Positions 8,480 to 17,157 of a stretch of DNA of 43,123 bases are shown one piece after another. Below the pieces are notes generated by a model. The model was not told the origin of the DNA, made no database searches, and was given only the letters and a program-made list of their open reading frames with translations. Numbering within the stretch: the stretch's first letter is position 1; every line of letters starts with the position of its first letter. The translations under genes and the position numbers were made by a program. Origin of the DNA: Balneolaceae bacterium (GTDB lineage Bacteria; Bacteroidota; Rhodothermia; Balneolales; Balneolaceae); contig RECI01000151.1 in assembly GCA_007694095.1 (NCBI GenBank), forward strand, positions 1 through 43,123. The letters run 5' to 3'.

Positions 8480-9292
8480 ATGGCAGATACCGTAAAAGTT
8501 TTTTTTATCTCAGATATAGTCGGAGAACCGGGCCTTGTATTTGTAGAAACCATCTTTCCGGCTATCAGGGATAAATATAAGCCCGATTTTGTGATAGCCA
8601 ATGCCGAAAATACCCATGAAGGAAGGGGAACCAACAGGGAAATTGTAAAACGACTCTACGATGCCGGTGTTGATGTATTAACCGGGGGCAATCATTCTTT
8701 TGACAAGTGGAAAATTTTCCCATACATGAGAACTGACCAGAATCTGCTCAGGCCGCTCAATTACCCCAGGGGCAACAGCGGTTATGGATATGGCGTGTAT
8801 CCGGTAAAAGATAAAAAAGTAAAAATTGGCGTTTTAAACCTGCAAGGGCGAACGTTTATGCAGCAGATCGATGACCCTTTTTCCACCTCAGATTGGGCGC
8901 TGGAAAAAATTAAAGAAGAAACAAATATTGTAATCGTTGATTTTCATGCAGAAGCAACTGCCGAAAAAATGGCTTATACATGGCATGTTGATGGTACAGT
9001 ATCTGCCGTAATCGGCACGCATACCCACATCCCCACGAACGATGCCCGAATAATGCCCAAAGGTACCGGTTACATTACAGATGCAGGCATGACCGGGCCT
9101 TTCGACTCTGTGATCGGTATGGATAAAAATACATCCATCAAGCGTTTCACACTCGGTACTCCGCAGCGATATAAAATCGCTGAAAACGACAACCGGCTTT
9201 GCGGTGTTTTGATCGAAATCGATACAGATAACGGATTGTGTAAATCAATACAACCGGTGGTTTACCCAGACTTTGTCACAAAAAAAAGCTGA
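8480..9292 (+). CDS. ymdB: YmdB-family metallophosphoesterase
   Basis: A 270-residue calcineurin-like phosphoesterase of the TIGR00282/YmdB type, which in Bacillus hydrolyses 2',3'-cyclic nucleotides. Metal-ligand motifs appear in the family order: FISDIVGEPG, then ANAENTHEGRG, then TGGNHSFDK, then the His pair in VDFHAEAT, and GTHTHIPTNDARI. The length is normal. In many genomes ymdB neighbours the RNase Y gene rny; no rny is present here. The stop overlaps the end of the spacer to lolD by one base, so both are probably co-transcribed. Confidence 0.9.
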   Translation: MADTVKVFFISDIVGEPGLVFVETIFPAIRDKYKPDFVIANAENTHEGRGTNREIVKRLYDAGVDVLTGGNHSFDKWKIFPYMRTDQNLLRPLNYPRGNSGYGYGVYPVKDKKVKIGVLNLQGRTFMQQIDDPFSTSDWALEKIKEETNIVIVDFHAEATAEKMAYTWHVDGTVSAVIGTHTHIPTNDARIMPKGTGYITDAGMTGPFDSVIGMDKNTSIKRFTLGTPQRYKIAENDNRLCGVLIEIDTDNGLCKSIQPVVYPDFVTKKS

Positions 9293-9293
9293 A

Positions 9294-9977
9294 ATGCCAA
9301 ACGAAACCATTCTTCGCTGCAGTGAGTTAACCAAAAATTTTAAATCGGAATCCGGAGACGGTGAACTCAGGATATTACGCGGCGTTAACCTGCAAATTAA
9401 GCCTGCCGAAATCGTGGCTATTGTTGGTTCAAGCGGAAGCGGAAAAAGTACTCTTCTTCACATTCTGGGTGGCCTGGACCGTCCGACATCCGGTGATGTA
9501 TTCTGGCATGATGTATCTATATACAAGCATAAACCGGATAAACTTGCTGAACTAAGAAATCAAAACGTTGGATTTGTATTCCAGTTTCATCACCTGCTTC
9601 CGGAATTTACTGCCCTCGAAAATGTAATGATGCCTGCCCTTATTAAAGACATTCGTTACTCTGATGCAGAAAAACGGGCATCGTACCTGTTAAATAGATT
9701 CGGTTTGGCAGAGCGGCTTAACCATCGTCCATCTCAGCTTTCGGGAGGGGAGCAGCAGCGTGTATCCATGGCCAGGGCGTTAACCAACAACCCATCCATC
9801 ATACTGGCAGATGAGCCTACAGGCAATCTAGATGAAAAAAATACGGATACAATTCTCCAACTGCTTTTCCAGTTGAGGGAAGAGGAAAATGTATCAATCG
9901 TACTCATTACACACGAAAAGGAAATCGCCGGGAAATGTGATGCGGTTTATACCCTGCAAAATGGAATCCTTGAATAG
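9294..9977 (+). CDS. lolD: ABC transporter ATP-binding protein, LolD type
   Basis: ATPase of a LolCDE/MacB-like transporter. In LolCDE it drives release of lipoproteins from the inner membrane towards the outer membrane. The 227 residues contain Walker [10 protein letters not shown] (45-53), the Q-loop in [12 protein letters not shown], the signature [15 protein letters not shown], and Walker [25 protein letters not shown] is typical of the LolD subgroup. I start at the ATG at 9294, two bases after the preceding stop; the frame continues upstream only through a TTG. No LolC/E permease lies in this window, so the exact transporter is inferred. Confidence 0.88.
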   Translation: MPNETILRCSELTKNFKSESGDGELRILRGVNLQIKPAEIVAIVGSSGSGKSTLLHILGGLDRPTSGDVFWHDVSIYKHKPDKLAELRNQNVGFVFQFHHLLPEFTALENVMMPALIKDIRYSDAEKRASYLLNRFGLAERLNHRPSQLSGGEQQRVSMARALTNNPSIILADEPTGNLDEKNTDTILQLLFQLREEENVSIVLITHEKEIAGKCDAVYTLQNGILE

Positions 9978-10074
9978 CTCGGTGCCAGATGGTGAAAAAG
10001 TGGCTTTTTCAGCCGATATTCAAGGATCCGATACCGCGAACCCTCCACACCATCCCGGTCGGGGCAAAACCAGA

Positions 10075-10157
10075 TCGGTCAATCGGTTTATCGGTGATTC
10101 GGTTTATCGCAAATCAAAAAGGAGAATAACCGAAAGACCGAAGAACCGAATGGCGAT
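10075..10157. repeat. Inverted arms of an 8-nt phased word array
   Basis: TCGGT occurs at 10075, 10083, 10091 and 10099, with TCGC at 10107: an exact 8-nt period. After a core of about 20 nt the complement ACCGA occurs at 10129, 10137 and 10145, with GCGAT at 10153, again every 8 nt. The arms can pair into a long imperfect hairpin. The three bases between words vary. Confidence 0.75.
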
Positions 10158-10197
10158 TGACGAATTGATTCAAGACATTGGCACAGGGTTGGTCACC

Positions 10198-10218
10198 GTA
10201 TCCAGTATCCAGTATCCC
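10198..10218. repeat. Heptanucleotide run, GTATCCA x3
   Basis: GTATCCA-GTATCCA-GTATCCC at 10198-10218. Its complement TGGATAC differs by one base from the TGGATGC heptads at 14866-14893. Confidence 0.7.
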
Positions 10219-10406
10219 GCCCCCTCTGCCCACACAAATCAGTATAGAACCAAAATAGTTTTGTCCCGAATATTGGCTTTGCATGTCTCCGATCTGAAAA
10301 AATCAAAACTCTTTTTTCTTGGTTAAATCACAAACTAATTTTAACTTTACTTTTCTGAAAAAGAAACGATTTGCAACGTTGCAGTCATTGTTAACATACT
10401 TATTAT

Positions 10407-11099
10407 ATGAGTAAAAAATTGTCGAAAGAAGACCTTGAACAGGACATCCTGATTGAATATTCATCAAGGTTTATGTATTTCTACAGCCAGAATAAAGCCA
10501 CCGTTCTTGGCAGTGGGCTTGGCTTAATTCTTGCTATCGGGCTTATTATCGGGTATTTCATTTATTCATCACAACAGGAGCAACAGGCACAGGTACTGTT
10601 GGGGGTTGCTGAACAAGCTCTGCTGATGGGAGATTTTGAACAGGCTCTCTATGGAGATGATGACCAGTTTACACTTGGTTTTGTACAGATTGCGAGAAAT
10701 TACGGGCGAACAGATGCCGGAAACCTTGCCAATTATTATGCTGCAATCTCTGAGTTCGAACTCGGCAACCACGAAGATGCTCTCAGCCATATTAAGAATT
10801 TTTCTCCTCCCCGGGGCATTTTGGGAGTAGCACCAATATCAATGCATGCAAATATCCTGCTGGAGCTGGAACGGTTTGAAGACGCAGCCCGTATGTTTGA
10901 ACGTGCTGCCAACTGGGATGTAAACTCATCCACCACACCCTACAACCTGTTTGAAGCAGCACAGGCATATATCGAAGCCGGAAACAGAGAGAGAGCGATC
11001 GCTAATCTCAACACGATTGTAAATGATTATCCGAATAGTCAGACTGCACCACAGGCGCAGCGGCTGAGAGGAATGCTTACTGCCAGTAGCGGATCTTAG
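10407..11099 (+). CDS. Membrane-anchored TPR protein, YfgM-like
   Basis: A 230-residue protein with a short cytoplasmic N-terminus, one transmembrane helix (about 32-54, ATVLGSGLGLILAIGLIIGY) and an extracytoplasmic part built of tetratricopeptide-like helices. Examples are NLANYYAAISEFELGNHEDAL, FEDAARMFERA and YNLFEAAQAYIEAGNRERAI, ending DYPNSQTAPQAQRL. This layout matches YfgM/BamD-like proteins that assist protein translocation or envelope assembly. No enzyme motif is visible. It stands alone after a repeat-filled spacer and converges with icmF. Confidence 0.85.
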   Translation: MSKKLSKEDLEQDILIEYSSRFMYFYSQNKATVLGSGLGLILAIGLIIGYFIYSSQQEQQAQVLLGVAEQALLMGDFEQALYGDDDQFTLGFVQIARNYGRTDAGNLANYYAAISEFELGNHEDALSHIKNFSPPRGILGVAPISMHANILLELERFEDAARMFERAANWDVNSSTTPYNLFEAAQAYIEAGNRERAIANLNTIVNDYPNSQTAPQAQRLRGMLTASSGS

Positions 11100-11122
11100 T
11101 ATTTTTCCTGCCGGCCATCCAT

Positions 11123-11224
11123 AAACATGGTATGTTTATTCGACGCCGTATAGCAGTTCACCCCAAATGGGTTAATCTGTGACAGTCAACATTTTTATAC
11201 CGTACAAACATACCATGTTTTTTT
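11123..11224. terminator. Inverted 15-mer pair between convergent genes
   Basis: AAACATGGTATGTTT at 11123-11137 and its exact complement at 11206-11220 flank 68 nt, followed by a T run to 11224. Each 15-mer is itself nearly palindromic. The site lies between the ends of the TPR gene and icmF, so a bidirectional terminator is the simplest reading. The long loop makes a protein-binding operator pair a possible alternative. Confidence 0.5.
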
Positions 11225-11235
11225 CTGTTCAATAC

Positions 11236-14200
11236 TTACATATTCCTTCGGTATTGTCCGCCAACTTCGTAGAGTGCCTGTGAAATCTGACCCAGTGAAG
11301 CTATTTTTACGGTTTCCATCAGTTCTTCGAAGATGTTTTCATTATTTCGGGCTGATTCTTTCAACCGTTCCAGGGCAATTACTGACTCGGTATTGTACAG
11401 CTTTTTAAATACATCCAGGTTATTGATTTGCTGTAATTTTTCTTCTTCGGTTGACCGGATCAATTCAATTTCTCTTTCTTCTTCCGTTGTACCTGCATCA
11501 CTTTTAAACGTATTGACTCCGATAATTGGCAATTCACCCGAGTGTTTCAATGATTCATAATACATGCTCTCTTCCTGAATTTTGCCTCGCTGGTACATAC
11601 TTTCCATAGCTCCAAGTACTCCGCCACGTTCGGTAAGCCGGTCAAATTCAGTTAATATCGCTTGTTCAACCAAATCAGTGAGTTCCTCTATGATGTAAGA
11701 GCCCTGAAGAGGATTTTCATTTTTTGAGAGACCATATTCTTTGTTGATGATCAGCTGAATGGCAAGTGCGCGGCGTACAGATGCCTCAGTAGGTGTGGTA
11801 ATGGCTTCATCAAATGCATTTGTATGCAATGAATTACAGTTATCATAGATCGCCATTAATGCCTGAAGTGTTGTCCGGATATCATTGAATTGGATTTCCT
11901 GTGAATGGAGTGAGCGCCCACTGGTTTGTATGTGATATTTCAGTTTCTGAGACCGTGCATTCGCACCGTATTTGTGTTTCATCGCAATCGCCCAGATTCT
12001 CCGCGCCACACGCCCAATCACGGCGTACTCCGGGTCGAGCCCGTTGCTGAAGAAAAAAGAAAGGTTATGCGCAAATTCATCGATCTTCAGGCCGCGGGAG
12101 AGGTAATATTCTACATATGTGAATCCGTTAGCCAGGGTAAATGCAGCCTGGGTTATGGGATTTGCCCCTGCCTCTGCAATATGGTAACCGGAGATAGAGA
12201 CAGAGTAGTAATTTCTCACCTTATTGCGTGTGAAATAGTATTGAACATCACCCATCATCTTGAGTGCAAATTCCGTTGAAAAGATACAGGTATTTTGTGC
12301 CTGATCTTCTTTGAGGATATCAGCCTGCACGGTGCCCCTTACCACCTGGATTGCATTTGCCTTGATTTTTTCATAGATCTCTTTTTCAAGAAGATGGTCG
12401 CCGGTAATTCCTAAAAGGCCCAGCCCGGAACCATCACTGTTTGGTGGAAGTCCATTTTCATAATGTGGTTGAGGGATACCTTTCTCCTCAAAAAAGGAGT
12501 TGATTTTCTGAACAGCATTCTCCCACTTTCCCTCTTCTTTCAGGTAGCGTTCAACTTCCTGGTCGATGGCCGTATTCATAAACATGGCCAGGATCATCGG
12601 AGCAGGTCCGTTGATAGTCATTGAAACCGACGTGTTCGGTGCAGTTAGTTTGAAACCGGAATAGAGCTTTTTCATGTCATCGAGCGTGCAGATACTTACA
12701 CCGGAGTTCCCGATTTTACCATAAATATCGGGGCGATGACCGGGATCTTCGCCATAAAGTGTTACTGAATCGAAAGCTGTGGATAGCCTCGCAGCAGGCA
12801 GTCCCTCACTCAGGTAATGAAAACGCCTGTTTGTTCTCTCCGGTGTACCTTCCCCGGCAAACATACGGGCTGGATCTTCCCCTTCCCGCTTAAATGGAAA
12901 CACCCCGGCTGTATATGGAAAATAACCCGGCAGATTATCTTTAAGGGCAAATTTCAGCCTTTCACCAAGGTGATTTGTCTTTGGCAGAGCAATCCGGGGA
13001 ATGTATGTACCACTTATCGTTACCCGGAATAATTCATTGGATATTTCCCTTTCCCTGATTTTAACCGTGTGTTTCTCACCCCTGTACTTTTCATACAGCT
13101 CATTCCAGCCTTCAAGAATTTTAAATGGCAGCGGATCAAGTTTTGTTTCCCAGTGGATTTTCATTTCTTCGAGCCTGGGTATCAGTTTTTCTTCTTCACC
13201 GGGATTCCAGTTCATCAGCTGCCTTATGGTTCCCTTCACCTGATCGAGTTTTGTAGCAATGTCGATTTGCTGATCTGCCCACTGGTGATACTGTTCAATA
13301 GTTTCCGTGATTTCGGACAGGTATCTCTGTCGTTTGCCGGGAATAATGGATTTGGCTTGCAGGTCATCAGCCGGGGTACTGTCATTGTACCTCCGGGGAG
13401 TTCGGGACCAACCGGTTTTTAAATTCAGCAGATCCACAATAGCTGAAAAGAGCCGGTGTACACCCTCGTCATTAAAAAGAGAAGCTATGGTAGGATAAAC
13501 AGGCATTTGTTCCACGTTGATGTGCCACTCTCCCCTGTTTCGCTGCATTTGTTTGCGGATATCTCGCAGGGCATCAAGCGAACCTTTTTTGTCGAATTTG
13601 TTGAGTACAACCAGGTCGGCCAGGTCCAGCATATTGATTTTCTCAAGCTGGGTTGCTGCCCCGTATTCGTGGGTCATCACATAAATGGGTATATCACATA
13701 AATTCACGATTTCAGCGCCGCTCTGCCCTATACCGCTCGTCTCGACAATCACCAGATCGAATCCCGCAGCTTTATAAACTCCGATAACACCATTCAGTGC
13801 AGTACTGACCGAAACATTTGAAGCCCTGGTTGCCATGCTTCTCATAAAAACACGGTCAGTGTTAATACTGTTCATGCGGATGCGGTCGCCAAGCAGTGCC
13901 CCACCGGTTTTAATTTTGGACGGGTCAACGGAGACAACACCTATGGATAGATCAGGGAATTCTGTTAAAAATCGGCGGATAATTTCATCTGTAATTGAGC
14001 TTTTTCCTGCTCCGCCGGTTCCGGTAATGCCAAGTACAGGAATATTGTTTTCTACAGCTACAGAAATTTTCTTATCACCCAGAAATAATTGCCCATCCAC
14101 AAAATCAGCGACCTTTTTATGCCCGTTTTCGAGGGCAGAAATGGTTCTCGCGATTGCTTGTGTATCCTTTTCTAATAATTTTGTCAGTTCTGCCGGCGCC

Positions 14201-14712
14201 ATCACATTTGTATCGAAGTCGCAGGTTTCCATCATAAAATTGATCATTCCCTGAAGACCCATTCTGCTCCCGTCTTCAACAGAAAAAATTCTGCTAACTC
14301 CGAAGCTGTGCAGTTCATTGATTTCGCTTTCAGATATCACACCACCACCACCACCAAAAACCTGTATGTGACTGGCATTATTCTCTCTCAACAGTTCAAC
14401 CATATACTTAAAATACTCCATATGGCCACCCTGGTAAGAGCTTACAGCAATGCATTGTGCATCTTCCTGTATTGCGCAGTTTACAATTTCCTGAACAGAC
14501 CGGTTATGGCCCAAATGGATTACCTCCGCACCGGTTGCCTGTAAAATCCGTCTCATGATATTGATACTGGCATCATGGCCGTCAAAAAGGCTTGCTGCTG
14601 TTACAAACCGTAGTTTGTGAGTTGATGAGTATTTACCATCTGATTGCCTGTTAGGTGATGGTGATACTCTAACTTCTTTCTTTTTTTTACTGATGGTTTT
14701 TCCGTCTGACAT
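11236..14712 (-). CDS. icmF: Fused isobutyryl-CoA mutase IcmF
   Basis: Coenzyme-B12 mutase fused to its own G-protein chaperone, 1158 residues. The B12-binding domain comes first (about 33-165, with [10 protein letters not shown] at 44-53, where His46 is the likely cobalt ligand, and [10 protein letters not shown]). The MeaB-type GTPase domain follows (Walker [10 protein letters not shown] at 231-239; NKFD later). The (alpha/beta)8 acyl-CoA mutase domain occupies the C-terminal half. [13 protein letters not shown] and [19 protein letters not shown] are the IcmF forms of the active-site strands, differing from methylmalonyl-CoA mutase (YPFTRG-type). It should interconvert isobutyryl-CoA and n-butyryl-CoA, possibly related branched acyl-CoAs. 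The exact substrate is inferred. No separate mutase or chaperone gene is nearby. Confidence 0.93.
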   Translation of the reverse strand: MSDGKTISKKKKEVRVSPSPNRQSDGKYSSTHKLRFVTAASLFDGHDASINIMRRILQATGAEVIHLGHNRSVQEIVNCAIQEDAQCIAVSSYQGGHMEYFKYMVELLRENNASHIQVFGGGGGVISESEINELHSFGVSRIFSVEDGSRMGLQGMINFMMETCDFDTNVMAPAELTKLLEKDTQAIARTISALENGHKKVADFVDGQLFLGDKKISVAVENNIPVLGITGTGGAGKSSITDEIIRRFLTEFPDLSIGVVSVDPSKIKTGGALLGDRIRMNSINTDRVFMRSMATRASNVSVSTALNGVIGVYKAAGFDLVIVETSGIGQSGAEIVNLCDIPIYVMTHEYGAATQLEKINMLDLADLVVLNKFDKKGSLDALRDIRKQMQRNRGEWHINVEQMPVYPTIASLFNDEGVHRLFSAIVDLLNLKTGWSRTPRRYNDSTPADDLQAKSIIPGKRQRYLSEITETIEQYHQWADQQIDIATKLDQVKGTIRQLMNWNPGEEEKLIPRLEEMKIHWETKLDPLPFKILEGWNELYEKYRGEKHTVKIREREISNELFRVTISGTYIPRIALPKTNHLGERLKFALKDNLPGYFPYTAGVFPFKREGEDPARMFAGEGTPERTNRRFHYLSEGLPAARLSTAFDSVTLYGEDPGHRPDIYGKIGNSGVSICTLDDMKKLYSGFKLTAPNTSVSMTINGPAPMILAMFMNTAIDQEVERYLKEEGKWENAVQKINSFFEEKGIPQPHYENGLPPNSDGSGLGLLGITGDHLLEKEIYEKIKANAIQVVRGTVQADILKEDQAQNTCIFSTEFALKMMGDVQYYFTRNKVRNYYSVSISGYHIAEAGANPITQAAFTLANGFTYVEYYLSRGLKIDEFAHNLSFFFSNGLDPEYAVIGRVARRIWAIAMKHKYGANARSQKLKYHIQTSGRSLHSQEIQFNDIRTTLQALMAIYDNCNSLHTNAFDEAITTPTEASVRRALAIQLIINKEYGLSKNENPLQGSYIIEELTDLVEQAILTEFDRLTERGGVLGAMESMYQRGKIQEESMYYESLKHSGELPIIGVNTFKSDAGTTEEEREIELIRSTEEEKLQQINNLDVFKKLYNTESVIALERLKESARNNENIFEELMETVKIASLGQISQALYEVGGQYRRNM

Positions 14713-14865
14713 AGATTATTAAATGAAGCTTGGAAGCGTTATCAAGATAACAATAATGCTTTACAATCGTAAGGAATGCAGGAATGGATCTTTTCTACCG
14801 GGATTATTTGAAAAGAGGCTGCTGTTGTATTGCTTATATCGATTGTTGCAGGGGTATGGAATATA

Positions 14866-14893
14866 GGATGCTGGATGCTGGATGCTGGATGCT
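14866..14893. repeat. Four tandem GGATGCT heptads
   Basis: GGATGCT occurs exactly four times in a row at 14866-14893, followed by GGC. The stretch just before it (GGTATGGAATATA) looks like degenerate units. It is an uninterrupted 7-nt tandem repeat. Confidence 0.9.
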
Positions 14894-14907
14894 GGCAAAT
14901 ATATCAC

Positions 14908-14986
14908 ATCGCACATCAAAGATCGCAGACCGTAAATCAACCTGACATGGTGTGCGATACACGATGTGCGTTCTGTGATTTGCGAC
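14908..14986. repeat. Inverted arms of a 7-nt phased word array
   Basis: On the left, ATC (or ACC) starts at 14908, 14915, 14922, 14929 and 14936, exactly 7 apart. On the right the complementary GAT (or GTT/GAC) starts at 14956, 14963, 14970, 14977 and 14984, again 7 apart. The words between vary around TCGCACA. The arms can fold into an imperfect hairpin around a core of about 15 nt. Confidence 0.7.
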
Positions 14987-15033
14987 ATGATTGCCTGTAT
15001 TCAGGATCCGGCGTCCTCTACCCACAAAATAGC

Positions 15034-15891
15034 TTAAATCCACCTTTTTAAAATTCCATCATAAGAATCTATCCTTCTGTCACGGAAAAATGGCCAGGTT
15101 TGCCTTTGTTTCTCAATTTGTTCAAAATCCACACTTGCCCTGATAATTTCTTCACCTTCGCCTGCACGTGCAATGATTTCCCCAAATGGCCCGCAAATAA
15201 AAGAATTTCCCCAAAACGTGGTTCCTCCTTCTGTACCTGTTCGGTTAATACTTGCTACAAAGCAGCCATTGGCTATGGCATGGCTTCGTTGAATGGTAGT
15301 CCAGGCATCACAAAACTGAGATTTGTCTGCTTCATTCTCTTCCGGCAGTGTACCAATCGCAGTGGGATAAACCAGGATATCGGCACCTTTCATTGCAGTA
15401 AGCCTTGCGGCTTCCGGAAACCATTGGTCCCAGCATATCAGTGTCCCGATATTGCCTGCGCTGGTCTTAAAAACCTTAAAGCCGGTATCACCCGGTGTGA
15501 AATAGTACTTTTCATAAAAACCCGGGTCATCAGGAATGTGCATTTTTCTGTAAATTCCGGCAATACTCCCATCCTTCTCAAGTACTGCCATTGTATTGAA
15601 ATAAAGCCCGGCTGACTTTCGCTCAAAAAACGGGAGAAGTATTACAATACCCAGTTTCTTCGCTAAAACCGCAAAATTTGTTACGATTTTACCATCTAAC
15701 GGTTCAGCCCATTCAAAATACCGCTGATCAATTTCGCGGCAAAAATAGGTAGTATTGAAAAGTTCCTGTAAAGCAACAACATTGGCACCCTCACCGGCAG
15801 CTTTCGCGACGAAATGATGAGCTTTGTCAAGATTCTCGTTCAGATTATCAGAACAGGAGTACTGAATCAATGCGATCTCTGTTTTTTTCAT
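15034..15891 (-). CDS. aguB: N-carbamoylputrescine amidase-like carbon-nitrogen hydrolase
   Basis: A 285-residue nitrilase-superfamily enzyme with the Glu-Lys-Cys triad: E43 in ALQELFNTTYF, K116 in YRKMHIPDDPGFYEKYYF, and C153 in GTLICWDQWFPEAARL. HIPDDPGFYEKYYFTPGD is typical of AguB, which converts N-carbamoylputrescine to putrescine, CO2 and ammonia. The usual partner agmatine deiminase (aguA) is not in this window, so the polyamine role rests on sequence likeness. The start codon lies 13 nt from the end of the dispersed element at 15905-16113. Confidence 0.88.
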   Translation of the reverse strand: MKKTEIALIQYSCSDNLNENLDKAHHFVAKAAGEGANVVALQELFNTTYFCREIDQRYFEWAEPLDGKIVTNFAVLAKKLGIVILLPFFERKSAGLYFNTMAVLEKDGSIAGIYRKMHIPDDPGFYEKYYFTPGDTGFKVFKTSAGNIGTLICWDQWFPEAARLTAMKGADILVYPTAIGTLPEENEADKSQFCDAWTTIQRSHAIANGCFVASINRTGTEGGTTFWGNSFICGPFGEIIARAGEGEEIIRASVDFEQIEKQRQTWPFFRDRRIDSYDGILKRWI

Positions 15892-16231
15892 GGATAAATG
15901 TTTGGTTCTACTGGAAACGTTGTGGATTCTGATTTGTGATGAAAATAAAGGTGTTGTTTTTTTAGCTATCAGCTGTCAGCTATCCAAATTCGTATCCCAC
16001 TGTATTATTGGGTTTAAAATTGTCACGTTTCCTCAGTATTGTAAAAAGAAGTATTATCTGAAAGCTGACGGCTGACAGCCCTGATCTTTCTTGGTCGTAA
16101 ATCATATCATGAGAATCTGCAAAAGTTAACAAAACAATCATGAAGTTCTTCTAATGAACTTTGACAACTTTTCTTCATTTTTTCCCGGTTTGTATAATTC
16201 TTACCTTTAGTTTTGTAAAAAATCAATCAAA
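15892..16231. other. Gene-free spacer between divergent aguB and deoC
   Basis: Most of the 340 nt is one copy of the dispersed element at 15905-16113. The remaining 16114-16231 is AT-rich and must carry the deoC promoter. A TATAAT at about 16192 and a TACCTTTA at about 16202 are visible, but neither has a well-spaced upstream partner. Confidence 0.6.
15905..16113 (-). repeat. Dispersed non-coding element, copy 1
   Basis: This is a diverged copy, in the opposite direction, of the sequence at 33197-33447. The segment 15905-15962 aligns with the complement of 33390-33447 at about 48 of 58 positions. Heptad arms (GCT at 15965, 15972 and 15979; CTG at 16058, 16065 and 16072) flank a core of about 75 nt. 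The far end aligns through TTGGTCG to about 16113. The end beside aguB corresponds to the end beside the prolyl-isomerase gene in the other copy. Confidence 0.75.
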
Positions 16232-17140
16232 ATGAGTGTACAGATACAACCTGATTTCAGCTATACCATACCCATAGATACTGTAGGTGTGGAAGAACGG
16301 GTTTCAAGGCTGAATAAACGTAGTATAAAAAAAGAGTCGAAGCTTTTAGCTTTAAAACTGGCTTTAAGTATGATTGATCATACCACACTTGAAGGTAAAG
16401 ATTCTGAGGGTAAAATAATCCAGTTATGCAACAAAGCCCGGATTCCCTACGCTCCTCTGCCCGATCTTCCGCCATTAGCAGCTGTGTGCGTATATCCTAC
16501 CATGGTTGCAACAGCAAAAAAAGCATTATTGGGTACTTCCATTAAAACTGCAAGTGTTGCAACAGCTTTCCCGAGTGGTATGGCTCATTTAAGCATTAAA
16601 CTGGCCGACACGAAATTTGCCGTTGAACAAGGTGCAGATGAAATTGACATGGTTATTTCAAGGGGTGAATTTTTGAAAGGCAATTATAATTTCATTTATG
16701 ATGAAATTGCAGCAGTAAAAGAAGCCTGCGGCCGGGCACATCTCAAAGTAATTCTCGAAACGGGTGAACTCGAGACGCTTGAAAATGTCAGAAAAGCCAG
16801 TGACATTGCCATGCATGCCGGTGCAGATTTTATAAAAACTTCAACAGGAAAAGTTTCTCCGGCAGCTACCCAACCGGTTACACTTGTTATGCTCGAAGCT
16901 ATCCGTGATTTTTACAATGAAACGGGCCAAATGGTTGGCATGAAACCTGCCGGTGGAATCCGCAAGGCAAAAGAAGCGCTTCAATATCTTGTATTAGTTA
17001 AAGAAACTCTTGGCGATGCATGGTTAACGCCTGATTATTTCCGTTTTGGAGCAAGTTCACTGACGAATGACCTCCTGATGCAGATCGTAAAACAGCTGAC
17101 CGGCGTATATCAGGGTATCCATTATTTTTCCAATGATTAA
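16232..17140 (+). CDS. deoC: Deoxyribose-phosphate aldolase
   Basis: Cleaves 2-deoxyribose-5-phosphate to acetaldehyde and glyceraldehyde-3-phosphate, the last step of deoxynucleoside breakdown. The class I aldolase barrel of 302 residues (the longer DeoC type) has the Schiff-base lysine K202 in DFIKTSTGK, the second lysine K238 in GMKPAGGIR, and an Asp in GADEIDMVI. An extra N-terminal stretch of about 40 residues precedes the barrel. It lies 17 nt ahead of an aldehyde dehydrogenase gene, suggesting that the acetaldehyde is oxidised at once. Confidence 0.95.
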   Translation: MSVQIQPDFSYTIPIDTVGVEERVSRLNKRSIKKESKLLALKLALSMIDHTTLEGKDSEGKIIQLCNKARIPYAPLPDLPPLAAVCVYPTMVATAKKALLGTSIKTASVATAFPSGMAHLSIKLADTKFAVEQGADEIDMVISRGEFLKGNYNFIYDEIAAVKEACGRAHLKVILETGELETLENVRKASDIAMHAGADFIKTSTGKVSPAATQPVTLVMLEAIRDFYNETGQMVGMKPAGGIRKAKEALQYLVLVKETLGDAWLTPDYFRFGASSLTNDLLMQIVKQLTGVYQGIHYFSND

Positions 17141-17157
17141 GATTTAAATGAACTGAT

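Larger units (their letters stand above)
9978..10406. other. Gene-free spacer with phased repeats
   Basis: This 429-nt spacer between lolD and the TPR gene has an open frame running through it (to 10326), but its sequence is dominated by phased repeats and looks non-coding. It holds the 8-nt phased inverted arrays at 10075-10157 and a GTATCCA heptad run at 10198-10218, listed separately. I see no convincing promoter for the TPR gene. Confidence 0.6.
14713..15033. other. Gene-free spacer with heptad arrays
   Basis: This spacer of about 320 nt lies between icmF and aguB, both leftward. It contains four tandem GGATGCT units and a pair of 7-nt phased inverted arms (listed separately). Short open frames across it translate the repeats and show no protein family. 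No promoter for icmF could be assigned. Confidence 0.6.

Noticed and set aside
9889-10326. A 145-residue open frame overlapping the end of lolD
   Set aside because: Its latter part only translates the 8-nt and 7-nt arrays, it overlaps a certain gene, and it has no family likeness.
11333-14544. Several plus-strand frames inside icmF
   Set aside because: All lie antisense to a complete, well-recognised 1158-residue enzyme.
14713-14830. Cobalamin riboswitch ahead of icmF
   Set aside because: No B12-box-like sequence or suitable multi-stem fold is visible in the short leader.
14761-15051. Short open frames in both directions between icmF and aguB
   Set aside because: They are low-complexity translations of the heptad arrays (ASSIQHPASS-type strings), which recur as false genes in many genomes.
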